Positions 1 through 7,069 of a stretch of 20,115 bases of DNA are shown one piece after another. The stretch is from an uncultured Collinsella sp. Lineage in GTDB: Bacteria > Actinomycetota > Coriobacteriia > Coriobacteriales > Coriobacteriaceae. Positions within the stretch are counted from its first letter, which is position 1. Each line of letters begins with the position of its first letter. The notes beneath the pieces were generated by a model. That model had not been told where the DNA came from. It did no database searches and worked only from the letters and a program-made list of their open reading frames with translations. The DNA lies in assembly GCA_902496645.1 (NCBI GenBank), contig CABVBR010000022.1, forward strand, positions 1 to 20,115, given 5' to 3'. The position numbers and the translations under genes were made by a program.

Positions 1-256
1 GCACAACGGCCTGCGCTCCATCATCGACAAGATGGGCAGCCGCGACTTTAGCCGTATCCGCACCGGCATCGGCAACCCTCCCGGCAAGATGGCCGTGGCA
101 GACTATGTGCTCAAACAGCTGCGCGCCCGCGAGGCCGATGACTTCCAGGACACCTGCGCCCGCGCCGCCGACGCCGCGGGTCTCGCCATCGTGCACGGCG
201 TGATCTATGCCCGCGACCACGTCAACGGCGCCGCCTCCGCCAACGGCAAGCACTAA
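1..256 (+). CDS. pth: Peptidyl-tRNA hydrolase, C-terminal part (5' end outside window)
   Basis: The frame is open from base 2 to a TAA stop at 254-256 and gives about 84 residues. The first residues read HNGLRSII, followed by DFSRIRTGIGNPPG and then ADYVL. This matches the conserved Pth block in which the glycine-rich His-Asn-Gly-Leu segment is followed by an RIGIG-type strand and a V-x-x-(F/Y)VL helix. In this family the enzyme cleaves peptidyl-tRNAs released early from the ribosome, in the cytoplasm, recycling tRNA. The catalytic histidine and the N-terminal half lie before the window. The tail after residue 50 is alanine-rich and less conserved, as usual for Pth. The downstream hairpin at 363-404 probably ends transcription. 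The in-frame ATG at 32 is internal and not the start. Confidence 0.85.
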   Translation, partial: HNGLRSIIDKMGSRDFSRIRTGIGNPPGKMAVADYVLKQLRAREADDFQDTCARAADAAGLAIVHGVIYARDHVNGAASANGKH

Positions 257-266
257 AACCTATCAT

Positions 267-452
267 TTAGGGACAGGTTTATTTTGGCAGGTTTTATCTG
301 CGGAAACGCCCCAGTTGCGGCATCACGATAAACCGCGCGCCGCCATACACGCATAGCACCCCAAAGGGGGCCGGCCTCATCACAACCCGAGGCCGGCCCC
401 CTTTGCCGTTTTGCCTGATAAAACCGACCAAAATAAACCTGTCCCTTTTTGG
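267..452. repeat. Inverted pair of GGGACAG-type intergenic repeats
   Basis: This stretch fills much of the 374-bp gap between pth and nfnA. An arm at 269-300 begins AGGGACAGGTTTATTTTGG and continues to GGTTTTATC. Its reverse complement recurs at about 414-446 with only two or three mismatches, so the two copies face each other about 113 bp apart. A closely related copy lies at 11515-11543 on the minus strand. No convincing gene lies between the arms; the minus-strand reading frame over 294-599 has no ribosome binding site or recognisable domain. The rest of the gap holds the hairpin at 363-404 and the nfnA promoter region. Dispersed palindromes like this are often mobilised by REP-associated transposases; that link is inference here. 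Confidence 0.7.
363..404. terminator. Strong perfect hairpin, probable pth terminator
   Basis: A perfect 16-bp stem (AAAGGGGGCCGGCCTC at 363-378 against 389-404) closes a 10-base loop. The 3' arm ends in TTT and a short T-rich run follows at 408-412. It is symmetrical enough to act on either strand. The T tract is weak, so a structural role within the surrounding repeat pair is also possible. Confidence 0.6.
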
Positions 453-519
453 TAGGTCGAACCGGATAAACCCTTTTCCCACCTGCCGAAGATACACGTA
501 AGCGACATGCCCATGAGGG

Positions 520-525
520 TATAAT
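520..525 (+). promoter_or_regulatory. Probable -10 box for nfnAB
   Basis: A perfect TATAAT lies 105 bases before the nfnA start. No good -35 box is visible at 16-18 bp upstream (the region reads CGTAAG), so the call rests on the -10 alone. It implies a leader of about 100 bases. Confidence 0.5.
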
Positions 526-630
526 TTGTACCGTATGTCTGCACAACGCCTGTGCGCGTACGGTTTTATTCGGGCTACCGTCCATTTCCGTGGAGGCACG
601 GTTCGGCAGCCCTAACAAGAGAGGGGTTCT

Positions 631-1470
631 ATGTATAAGATCCTGGAGAAGACGCAGTTCTCGGAGAAGGTGTTCAAGTTCCGCATCGAGGCGCCTGCAA
701 TCGCCAAGCATGCGCACGCTGGACAGTTCCTCATGGTTCGCGCCAACGAGACGGGCGAGCGCGTCCCGTTTACCCTGGCCGGCTGGAACGGTGACGAGGG
801 CTGGGTCGAGTTCATCTTCATGGTGATCGGCAAGACCACCGAGATGCTTTCCACCTACGAGGCCGGCGAGTCGCTGCGCGACGTCGTGGGCCCGCTGGGC
901 GTTCCCACCGAGATGGCCGAGGGCCCCTGCGCCGTCATTGGCGGCGGCGTCGGCCTGGCAATCGCCTTCCCGGTCGCCAAGCACCTGGTCGAGACCGGCC
1001 ACGAGGTGCACGCCATCATGGGCGCCCGCACCAAGGACCTCCTGCTCATGGAGGATCAGTTCCGCGAGCTCCTCGACGAGGACCACATCCATATCACCAC
1101 TGACGACGGCTCCTACGGCGAGCAGGGCGTTGTCACCGCTCCGCTGGAGCGCCTGCTGCAGGACAAGGCCGTGAGCCAGGTCTTCTGCGTCGGCCCCGTT
1201 CCGATGATGAAGTTCTCGACCCTCACCGCCCAGAAGTACGACACCCCCATCACCGCGTCGCTCAACCCCATCATGGTTGACGGCACCGGCATGTGCGGCT
1301 GCTGCCGCGTCGAGGTGGGCGGCGTGACCAAGTTCGCTTGCGTCGACGGCCCCGACTTCGATGCCACCCTGGTCGACTGGGATGACCTTCGTGCCCGCCA
1401 GGCCGCTTACCGTTCCGAAGAGGGCGAGTCCCTCAAGGCCTATGAGGAAAAGAGCTGCGCATGCCACTAG
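631..1470 (+). CDS. nfnA: NADH-dependent ferredoxin:NADP+ oxidoreductase, small (alpha) subunit NfnA
   Basis: The 279-residue protein has the PyrK/ferredoxin-reductase layout. It starts with an FAD-binding barrel containing RVPFTL (residues 44-49, the RxPxT/S flavin motif), then a pyridine-nucleotide domain with GGGVG (104-108). The C-terminal [2Fe-2S] region has D217, C222, C225 and C237 in the order D-x4-C-x2-C-x11-C. An aspartate plus three cysteines is the ligand set known for NfnA, and this separates it from plain PyrK. With NfnB it forms a cytoplasmic flavoprotein that couples NADH and reduced ferredoxin to NADP+ reduction by electron bifurcation/confurcation. The start is set by GAGAGGGG at 619-626. 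It overlaps nfnB by 10 bp, implying translational coupling. It is often annotated as sulfide/dihydroorotate dehydrogenase-like FAD/NAD-binding protein. Confidence 0.88.
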   Translation: MYKILEKTQFSEKVFKFRIEAPAIAKHAHAGQFLMVRANETGERVPFTLAGWNGDEGWVEFIFMVIGKTTEMLSTYEAGESLRDVVGPLGVPTEMAEGPCAVIGGGVGLAIAFPVAKHLVETGHEVHAIMGARTKDLLLMEDQFRELLDEDHIHITTDDGSYGEQGVVTAPLERLLQDKAVSQVFCVGPVPMMKFSTLTAQKYDTPITASLNPIMVDGTGMCGCCRVEVGGVTKFACVDGPDFDATLVDWDDLRARQAAYRSEEGESLKAYEEKSCACH

Positions 1471-2870
1471 TTAACGGTCGTTTCGTTGCCGATATGAAGT
1501 CGCCCCGCACCCCCGATAACGAGGAGCCGGCTGCCGAGCGCGCCTGCGACTTCCGCCCCGTCGACAAGGGCTTCACCGAGGAGATGGCGCTGGCCGAGGC
1601 TGAGCGCTGCCTCAACTGCAAGAAGCCGTTCTGCGTTGAGGGCTGCCCCGTCAACATCAACATCCCCCGCTTTATCGAGCAGATCCGCGCGAAGGACTTC
1701 GGCGGCGCTCTCGATACCATCCGCGAGGACTCCATGCTTCCCGCCATCTGCGGCCGCGTCTGCCCGCAGGAGAACCAGTGCGAGGGCAAGTGCATCCGTG
1801 GCAAGAAGTCCGAGCCCGTGGCCATCGGCCAGCTCGAGCGCTTCCTGGGTGACCGCCCCGAGCTCGCCTCCACGCCCAAGATGGCCCCCAAGAACGGCAA
1901 GAAGGTCGCCGTCGTCGGCTCCGGCCCGTCCGGCATCACCTGCGCCGGCGAGCTCGCCCGTAACGGTTTTGACGTCACCGTCTTTGAGGCATTCTTCACC
2001 GGCGGCGGCGTGCTGGTCTACGGCATCCCCGAGTTCCGTCTGCCCAAGGCAGTCGTCAAGCGCGAGATTGACGGCCTGGAGGACATGGACGTCAAGTTTG
2101 AGTACAACTCCGTCGTGGGCAACATGGCCACGGCCGAGGAGCTGTTCGAGCAGGGCTTCGACGCCATCTACGTGGCGACCGGCGCTGGCCTGCCCAAGTT
2201 CCTCAACGTCCCCGGCGAGAACCTGCCTAACGTCTTCTTCGCTAACGAGTACCTCACACGCGTGAACCTGATGAAGGCCAACAAGTTCCCCGAGTACGAC
2301 ACCCCCACCAAGCACGGCAAGAACGTCGTCGTCTTCGGTGGCGGCAACGTGGCTATGGACGCCGTCCGCACCGCCAAGCGTCTGGGCGCCGAGCACGCCA
2401 TCATCGCCTACCGTCGTACCGAGGACGAGATGCCCTGCCGTCGCGCCGAGCTGCACCATGCTAAGGCCGAGGGCGTCGAGGTTCTGCCGCTCGTCTCCCC
2501 GCTCGAGTTTGTCGCTGGCGAGGACGGCTCCGTGTGCGCCGTCAAGGTCCAGAAGATGGAGCTCGGCGAGCCCGACGAGTCCGGCCGTCGTCGCCCGGTG
2601 CCCATCGAGGGCGCCATCGAGGAGATCCCTTGCGACGTCGCGATCTCGGCTATCGGCACCAACGCCAACCCCTTCGCTGCCAAGATCGGCGGCAAGATGG
2701 AGCTCAACAAGTGGGGCTACATCGTCGCCGACGAGGAGACCGGCCAGACCACCGATCCCCGCATCTGGGCCGGCGGCGACATCGTCACCGGTGCCGCCAC
2801 GGTCATTCTGGCGATGGGCGCCGGCAAGAAGGCCGCCGCTTCCATCACCAAGAGCCTGCTGGGCGAGTAA
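1461..2870 (+). CDS. nfnB: NADH-dependent ferredoxin:NADP+ oxidoreductase, large (beta) subunit NfnB (GltD-like)
   Basis: The 469-residue protein resembles the small subunit of glutamate synthase. The N-terminal region has eight cysteines in two groups (50, 53, 58, 62 and 97, 101, 107, 111) for two [4Fe-4S] clusters. An FAD Rossmann motif GSGPSG follows (153-158), then an NADP(H)-binding GGGNVA (293-298) with the RR pair at 318-319, and a closing AGGD flavin motif (437-440). In NfnAB this subunit carries the bifurcating FAD and the NADPH and ferredoxin sites. No glutamate synthase large subunit lies alongside; the partner is nfnA, overlapped at ATGCCACTAG, which favours NfnB over GltD. A terminator follows 29 bp after the stop. 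A stand-alone GltD-like amino-acid synthase is the alternative, but the gene order argues against it. Confidence 0.88.
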   Translation: MPLVNGRFVADMKSPRTPDNEEPAAERACDFRPVDKGFTEEMALAEAERCLNCKKPFCVEGCPVNINIPRFIEQIRAKDFGGALDTIREDSMLPAICGRVCPQENQCEGKCIRGKKSEPVAIGQLERFLGDRPELASTPKMAPKNGKKVAVVGSGPSGITCAGELARNGFDVTVFEAFFTGGGVLVYGIPEFRLPKAVVKREIDGLEDMDVKFEYNSVVGNMATAEELFEQGFDAIYVATGAGLPKFLNVPGENLPNVFFANEYLTRVNLMKANKFPEYDTPTKHGKNVVVFGGGNVAMDAVRTAKRLGAEHAIIAYRRTEDEMPCRRAELHHAKAEGVEVLPLVSPLEFVAGEDGSVCAVKVQKMELGEPDESGRRRPVPIEGAIEEIPCDVAISAIGTNANPFAAKIGGKMELNKWGYIVADEETGQTTDPRIWAGGDIVTGAATVILAMGAGKKAAASITKSLLGE

Positions 2871-2898
2871 TCACCTGCAGCGCTAGCCACCAAACGGC

Positions 2899-2936
2899 AA
2901 AGTCCCCGTCGAGCACACGCCCGGCGGGGACTTTTC
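2899..2936 (+). terminator. Rho-independent terminator of nfnAB
   Basis: A stem AAAGTCCCCG (2899-2908) pairs perfectly with CGGGGACTTT (2925-2934), extended inward by a G-T wobble and further pairs. The 3' arm runs into TTTTCT. It lies 29 bases after the nfnB stop. Confidence 0.85.
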
Positions 2937-2950
2937 TATGCCGGCCGCCC

Positions 2951-2984
2951 AACCACCACAAAGGTGCTGTCCCCTGTGGTGGTT
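2951..2984. repeat. Palindrome with GGGGACAG core
   Basis: A perfect 10-bp inverted repeat (AACCACCACA at 2951-2960, its complement at 2975-2984) encloses a 14-base loop ending in CTGTCCCC. The loop holds the core shared with the other intergenic palindromes, while the arms are unrelated to theirs. It sits just after the stop codon of the minus-strand kinase-like gene and could also end its transcript. Confidence 0.65.
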
Positions 2985-2992
2985 TTGGTCGG

Positions 2993-3616
2993 CTAGCCTT
3001 TGAGCTGCGCCACCTTGTAGCGGTAGGCAGCGGCGATAACGTCTTTACAGCCCTCGCGACCCAGCTTGGCGCGGTTGACGACGATGTCCTTGCCGCTCGT
3101 CATCTTCCACTTGCCGGCGCTGTAGCGCTTGTAGAATGCCTCGCGCGCCTTCTGCTGCTGTTTAACTAGCTTGGCGCCCTTCTTTTTGTTGAGGCCACGC
3201 TTCTTGCGCACGATCTCGACGCGGTCCTCAAAGGGAGCGGTCACCAACACAGCGATGTGGTTGGGGTTGTTGCGCAGCAGGTAATCGGACAGGCGGCCTT
3301 CGATAATGCAGCTCTCGGTCTCGCCCAGATCCAAAATCACTTGGCTCATCTTTTGGAACAACTTGTCCGAGTACGAACGCGCGTCGTAGCGGTCGGGCAG
3401 GAACGCCATGTTCTCCACGGCCAGGCGCTCGTCGTAGGCGGCCATCTTGTCGAGCGACTCGCCCGCGCGCAGCGACGCGCGCACCAGCAGCTCGTTGTCA
3501 TACAGCGGAATCCCCAACTCGTTGGCGAGGATGCGTCCGATCTCGTGGCCCTCGGCACCAAAGTCGCGCGCGATGGTAATGACCACAGGACTCTTCTTGT
3601 TCTCCAGATCGCTCAT
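2993..3616 (-). CDS. Cytidylate kinase-like family protein
   Basis: The 207-residue protein matches the cytidylate-kinase-like family (P-loop NTPase fold). It has an N-terminal strand VITIAR followed by the loop DFGAEGHEIG (residues 18-27), then ELGIPLYDNELL, a central SCIIEGRLSDYLL segment (102-114) and a C-terminal basic, helical region rich in lysine. In this family the canonical GKS/T of the P-loop is replaced, and that is so here. True substrates are not established, and nucleotide phosphorylation is inferred only from the fold. The start is supported by AGAAAGGA about 7 bases upstream. It is transcribed alone, convergent with nfnAB, with the ABC transporter genes upstream on the same strand but separated by a long palindrome. 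No clear promoter was seen. Confidence 0.75.
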   Translation of the reverse strand: MSDLENKKSPVVITIARDFGAEGHEIGRILANELGIPLYDNELLVRASLRAGESLDKMAAYDERLAVENMAFLPDRYDARSYSDKLFQKMSQVILDLGETESCIIEGRLSDYLLRNNPNHIAVLVTAPFEDRVEIVRKKRGLNKKKGAKLVKQQQKAREAFYKRYSAGKWKMTSGKDIVVNRAKLGREGCKDVIAAAYRYKVAQLKG

Positions 3617-3680
3617 CGCGATTCCTTTCTAACAAATGAGAAATAGGCGATTCCTGATTCCCATTTTGTCACTTACGACC

Positions 3681-3788
3681 GTCCTGGTTTCCCAAGTGCG
3701 GCAGATTGCCCCGAAAGAGGAGCGCCGCGTACTAAATGTACGCAAGCGACGATTGAGGGGCAAGGTGCCGTGCTTGGAGAAGCAGGAC
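3681..3788. repeat. Long imperfect palindrome (about 108 bp)
   Basis: The arms at 3681-3732 and 3738-3788 are imperfect reverse complements. Both begin GTCCTG, share CCAAG, CGGCA, TTGCCCC and end GCGTAC, around a five-base loop TAAAT. It fills most of the gap between the kinase-like gene and the permease gene and ends on the first base of the permease stop codon. There is no T tract typical of a terminator and no GGGACAG core. It could be a processing or stabilising structure at the 3' end of the transporter mRNA, or a small non-autonomous mobile palindrome. Confidence 0.7.
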
Positions 3789-4426
3789 TACGCTGCCACG
3801 ATACGACGTTGATACGCTCGGACCAGCAGAGAGATACCAAAGTTGAGCACAAAGTACATCGCAAACACCAGGCCGTAGAGCATAAGCACCTGTGACAGAT
3901 CGATTGCGTGAGCCATCACGACGTTTGCCGTGTACATGAGCTCAGCCACGTTAATGCCCGAAAGATACGAGCTGTCCTTAATGACGGTCGTGCACTGGCT
4001 AAACAGCGCCGGAATGATCGTCTTAAACGTCTGCGGCAGAATAATGTAGCGCATGGTGGCAAAGAAGCCGAAACCCTGGCTCTGCGCCGCCTCAAACTGG
4101 CCACGCGGAATCGAGTTGAGACCGCCGCGCACAATCTCGGCCATAACAGCGCTGGTAAACAGCGTAAAGGCGATGGTCGAAATCACAATGTCCAAGCCCT
4201 GCACCGTAAAGTAGATAAACAGAATCCACAGCAGGTTTGGCGTGCAACGGAACAGCTCGATATAGGCGCTCACCAAAATACGGAACGGACGGGGCGCATA
4301 GCTTTTAACAAGCGCCAGCACCGTGCCAAAGATGAGCGAGAAAAAGATCGACAGCGCCGAGATCTCGATTGTCTTAACAAAGCCGCCCCAAATGTAGAGC
4401 AGGTTGGTCGCGTTGAAGATTTCCAT
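3788..4426 (-). CDS. Polar amino acid ABC transporter permease (second)
   Basis: The 212-residue protein is an integral membrane permease of the His/Glu/Gln/Arg/opine type. Hydrophobic segments lie near residues 20-42, 50-75, 80-100 and 180-205. The EAA loop, which contacts the ATPase, is EAAQSQG at 112-118 followed by G119 and the ILPQ motif at 129-132. It forms a heterodimer with the neighbouring permease and moves an amino acid across the cytoplasmic membrane. The start is three bases after the stop of the other permease, with AGAGGAGG inside the end of that gene, so the two are translationally coupled. It is the last gene of the cassette. Confidence 0.88.
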   Translation of the reverse strand: MEIFNATNLLYIWGGFVKTIEISALSIFFSLIFGTVLALVKSYAPRPFRILVSAYIELFRCTPNLLWILFIYFTVQGLDIVISTIAFTLFTSAVMAEIVRGGLNSIPRGQFEAAQSQGFGFFATMRYIILPQTFKTIIPALFSQCTTVIKDSSYLSGINVAELMYTANVVMAHAIDLSQVLMLYGLVFAMYFVLNFGISLLVRAYQRRIVAA

Positions 4427-4429
4427 GCG

Positions 4430-5176
4430 CTAGGCCTCCTCTACGTTGTCGAGCCCCAGCTCGGCCAGGCTCACGCCGCGCGGACGCTCTTTGGAGCGGC
4501 GCTCGAGCCACTGCACCAGCATGGCGAGCGGAAAGCAGATGATGAAGTACATAAGGCAGCAGACGATGTATCCCTGCAGGTAACCGTACAGACTCACAAA
4601 GTTGTCGGAGCGGTACATAAGGTCGCCGCCGGCCACGAGTGCGAGCACCGACGTGTTCTTGACCAGGTTGAGCGCCTGGTTGCACAGCGGCGGCAGAATG
4701 ATCTTGAATGTCTGGGGCAGCACGATGTACCAGTAGGCCTGCGCACGGGTGAAGCCCTGGCTCTGCGCCGCCTCCATCTGACCACGCGGAACGGCCTCGA
4801 TACCGGTGCGGATGACCTCCGAGATGTAGGCCGCGTGATACAGGCCCACGCCCAAGAAGCCCAGCACGAACGGCGCGATGCGCACCGGCTGGCCGGCACC
4901 GGTTATGGCCTGCAAAAACTGCGGACCGGCCATGTACATAAAGAGCACCTGCACGGGCAACGGGGTGTTCTGGTAAAACTCCACGTACACGCGGCTTATG
5001 GCGCGCAGCACGCGCGAACGGGTGGTAGAGAACACGCCCAGCAGCGTGCCCAGCACCAGCGACAGCAGCAGACCGGCAACGACCACCTGCAGCGTCACGC
5101 CAAAGCCCTCCCAGAAGGGCCCCATGTTTTGAAATGTCGTCGACCAACGGTCGGCGTCAAATAATCCTTCGAGCAT
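4430..5176 (-). CDS. Polar amino acid ABC transporter permease (first)
   Basis: The 248-residue membrane protein has hydrophobic segments near 24-50, 60-83, 100-120 and 198-222, and the ATPase-contacting loop EAAQSQG at 135-141 followed by VLPQ at 152-155. It is the same family as its neighbour but about 36 residues longer, mainly through a loop near 85-100 and a charged C-terminal tail. The start is placed at the ATG encoding MLEGLF, because AAGGAAGGAA lies four bases upstream. An in-frame start further out (5245) would overlap the binding-protein gene by 44 bp without a comparable site. It follows the binding-protein gene by 25 bp. Confidence 0.87.
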   Translation of the reverse strand: MLEGLFDADRWSTTFQNMGPFWEGFGVTLQVVVAGLLLSLVLGTLLGVFSTTRSRVLRAISRVYVEFYQNTPLPVQVLFMYMAGPQFLQAITGAGQPVRIAPFVLGFLGVGLYHAAYISEVIRTGIEAVPRGQMEAAQSQGFTRAQAYWYIVLPQTFKIILPPLCNQALNLVKNTSVLALVAGGDLMYRSDNFVSLYGYLQGYIVCCLMYFIICFPLAMLVQWLERRSKERPRGVSLAELGLDNVEEA

Positions 5177-5180
5177 TTGA

Positions 5181-5190
5181 TTCCTTCCTT
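5181..5190 (-). promoter_or_regulatory. Ribosome binding site fixing the first permease start
   Basis: AAGGAAGGAA on the minus strand lies four bases before the ATG at 5176. It decides this start over the longer frame beginning at 5245. Confidence 0.75.
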
Positions 5191-5201
5191 GGACGATGCG
5201 C

Positions 5202-6077
5202 CTATACAAGACCCCAGGTCTTGACCTCTTGGTCGAGCCAGCCATCGGCCAGGCGATCGCAAATCACCTGATCGACCACGGCCGAAAGGTCGCAGCCCTT
5301 CTTGGTCGCCACGCCGTAGCCCTGCTCGCCAAACTTGACCTCGGGCTGCAGCAGCTCAACGGTCTCGTTCATGTAGCCGGCCAGCGTGGAGCGGTCCATG
5401 GCAAAGACGTCGATATTGCCGGCGTCGAGCGAGCTCTTGATGATGGGGTAGCCGCTAAAGGCCCTAAACTCGGGCTTGCAGCTAAAGCCGTTGTCCTTGA
5501 TCATCTGCTCGATCAGGCCCTGCGTGGTGGCGCCCTGGCTCACGCCAATGACCTTGCCGTCCAGATCCTCAATCGAGGTAAAGCCCGAACGCTTCTTGAC
5601 CATGAGTCCCACGTAGTCGGTGCGGTACGGCGTCGAGAAATCCCAGCTCTTCTTGCGCTCGTCGGTGATGGTGTAGGTCGCCGCGACCACGTCAAGCTGG
5701 CCGTTATCGATCAGCGGGCCGCGCGTCTTGGGCGTTACGTCGGTAAACTCGACAAGCTCCTGGGCACGGGCCTCCTTGTAGCTCACGCCAAAGACGGCAG
5801 CGGCGATCTGGTAGCACAAATCGACTTCCATGCCCTCAAAGCGGCCCTTGGCGGTGTCGTAATAGCCATAGCCGGGAACGTCCTTCTTGACGCCGGCATT
5901 CAGATGACCACACGACTTAATGGCCGCAAGCTTGGACCCCTTGTCGGAGCCCTCGCCGCTGGTAGAGTTACCGCAACCGGTAAGCGCGGTCCCCGTCAGC
6001 GCAAGCATGCCGGCGCCCGCCAGCTGCAAAAAGTGACGGCGCGACACGGCCGCCCTCGTCATATCCGTCATGTCCAT
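5202..6077 (-). CDS. Amino acid ABC transporter substrate-binding lipoprotein
   Basis: The 291-residue protein is a family 3 periplasmic-type solute-binding protein. The N-terminus has SRRHFLQ (residues 12-18), close to the twin-arginine consensus, a hydrophobic stretch, then a lipobox LTGC with C35 as the likely lipidated residue. A Ser/Gly-rich linker follows. Typical family landmarks are GRFEGMEVDLC, LDVVAATYTITDERK, DFSTPY and DLDGKVIGVSQGATTQ. It captures an amino acid outside the membrane and delivers it to the two permeases. The exact ligand cannot be read from the sequence. The start is uncertain: a GTG at 6080 and ATGs at 6077, 6071 and 6062 are in frame and the upstream AGG is weak. 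6077 gives the best spacing. It begins 8 bp after the ATPase stop codon. Confidence 0.87.
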   Translation of the reverse strand: MDMTDMTRAAVSRRHFLQLAGAGMLALTGTALTGCGNSTSGEGSDKGSKLAAIKSCGHLNAGVKKDVPGYGYYDTAKGRFEGMEVDLCYQIAAAVFGVSYKEARAQELVEFTDVTPKTRGPLIDNGQLDVVAATYTITDERKKSWDFSTPYRTDYVGLMVKKRSGFTSIEDLDGKVIGVSQGATTQGLIEQMIKDNGFSCKPEFRAFSGYPIIKSSLDAGNIDVFAMDRSTLAGYMNETVELLQPEVKFGEQGYGVATKKGCDLSAVVDQVICDRLADGWLDQEVKTWGLV

Positions 6078-6085
6078 CACCGCGC

Positions 6086-6817
6086 CTAGTGCAGAATCTT
6101 GGACAGGAACTCGCGGCAGCGCGGGTTCTCGGGGTTATCGAAGAAGTGCTCGGGCGTACCCTCCTCCAGGATGCGGCCGTCCTCCATAAAGATGACGCGG
6201 TCGGCCACCTGGCGCGCAAAGCCCATCTCGTGCGTCACGCAGATCATGGTGATGTCCTCCTGCGCGAGCTCAATCATAACGTCCAGGACTTCCTGGACCA
6301 TCTCGGGGTCGAGCGCCGAGGTCGGCTCGTCAAACAGGATGATGGGCTGCTTGGTGCACAGGGCGCGGGCGATGGCGATGCGCTGCTGCTGACCACCCGA
6401 GAGGTTCTGCGGATACTCGCCGGCCTTATGCGCCATGCCGACGCGCTTGAGCGCGGCGATGGCGACCTCGGTCGCCTCCTCCTTGCTCTTCTTTTGCAGC
6501 TTGATGGGCGCGAGCGTCAGGTTGCCGAGCACCGTCATGTTGGGATACAGGTTGAACTGCTGAAACACCATGGAGCTATACTTGCGAGCCATCTCCAGGT
6601 GATTCTTTTTGGTAAGCGGCGTACCGTCGATGATGACCTCGCCCGACGTGGGCTCCTCCAGATAATCGACGCAACGGATGAGCGTCGACTTACCCGAACC
6701 GGAAGGCCCGATCATTACGAGCTTCTCGCCGCGCTTGACGGTGAGATTGATATCTTTGAGCACATGCAGGTCGCCAAAGTACTTGTTGAGATGCTTGATC
6801 TCGATCATGTCTGCCAT
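6086..6817 (-). CDS. Polar amino acid ABC transporter ATP-binding protein
   Basis: The 243-residue ATPase has every expected motif: Walker A GPSGSGKST (37-45), Q-loop VFQQFNLYP (Q86), signature LSGGQQQR (139-146), Walker B IILFDEP (159-165), D-loop SALD (167-170) and switch histidine H196. Length and sequence fit the GlnQ/HisP group. It powers uptake through the two permeases encoded downstream. The start is supported by AGGGAAGGGA about 6 bases upstream. It is the first gene of the cassette ATPase, binding protein, permease, permease, all on the minus strand with gaps of 25 bp or less. An -10-like TACAAT lies about 36 bp upstream. Confidence 0.92.
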   Translation of the reverse strand: MADMIEIKHLNKYFGDLHVLKDINLTVKRGEKLVMIGPSGSGKSTLIRCVDYLEEPTSGEVIIDGTPLTKKNHLEMARKYSSMVFQQFNLYPNMTVLGNLTLAPIKLQKKSKEEATEVAIAALKRVGMAHKAGEYPQNLSGGQQQRIAIARALCTKQPIILFDEPTSALDPEMVQEVLDVMIELAQEDITMICVTHEMGFARQVADRVIFMEDGRILEEGTPEHFFDNPENPRCREFLSKILH

Positions 6818-6852
6818 GAATGTCCCTTCCCTGCGTTTACACGAGTTGAACT

Positions 6853-6858
6853 ATTGTA
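6853..6858 (-). promoter_or_regulatory. Possible -10 box for the amino acid ABC operon
   Basis: TACAAT on the minus strand, 36 bases before the ATPase start. No convincing -35 box is seen at 16-18 bp, so this is tentative. Confidence 0.35.
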
Positions 6859-6921
6859 CGGAAAGAACCACGTTTCCGCAGCCCACACTACATTCCCGTA
6901 AAGAACCCGCAACCTTCCACC

Positions 6922-6992
6922 CACTCATTGGGGACAGACTTAAATGAGCACCCAATGAGCGGGCACTCATTTAAGTCTGTCCCCAATGAGTG
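6922..6992. repeat. Perfect 27-bp inverted repeat with GGGGACAG core
   Basis: The arms 6922-6948 and 6966-6992 are perfect reverse complements over 27 bp and contain TTGGGGACAGACTTAA. The 17-base middle holds another AATGAG and can extend the stem by three pairs past a small internal loop, leaving a seven-base loop. It lies between the promoter region of the ABC operon and the terminator of the yqeY transcript. It is the most symmetrical member of the GGGACAG family in this window. Confidence 0.85.
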
Positions 6993-7008
6993 CCCTTCAG
7001 CTGCCATC

Positions 7009-7041
7009 AAAAAAGGGGCGCGACCTCGTGGTCAGCACCCC
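7009..7041 (-). terminator. Rho-independent terminator of the foldase-yqeY transcript
   Basis: Read on the minus strand, GGGGTGCTGACC pairs with GGTCGCGCCCC across an ACGA loop, and a run of six T follows. It lies about 30 bases after the yqeY stop codon. Confidence 0.8.
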
Positions 7042-7069
7042 TCAACATCAACTATGTGTCGGCCGGCAC

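Noticed and set aside
294..599. Possible 101-residue minus-strand protein in the pth-nfnA gap
   Set aside because: It runs through the inverted repeats and the hairpin, has biased basic composition and no recognisable start signal.
253..1467. Long open frame on the minus strand opposite nfnA
   Set aside because: It is a mirror of the strongly coding plus-strand gene in GC-rich DNA; it has low-complexity composition, no domain and no ribosome binding site.
3908..5164. 418-residue plus-strand frame across the two permease genes
   Set aside because: The minus strand encodes two clear permeases with EAA loops; the plus-strand product is His/Arg/Gln-rich antisense noise.
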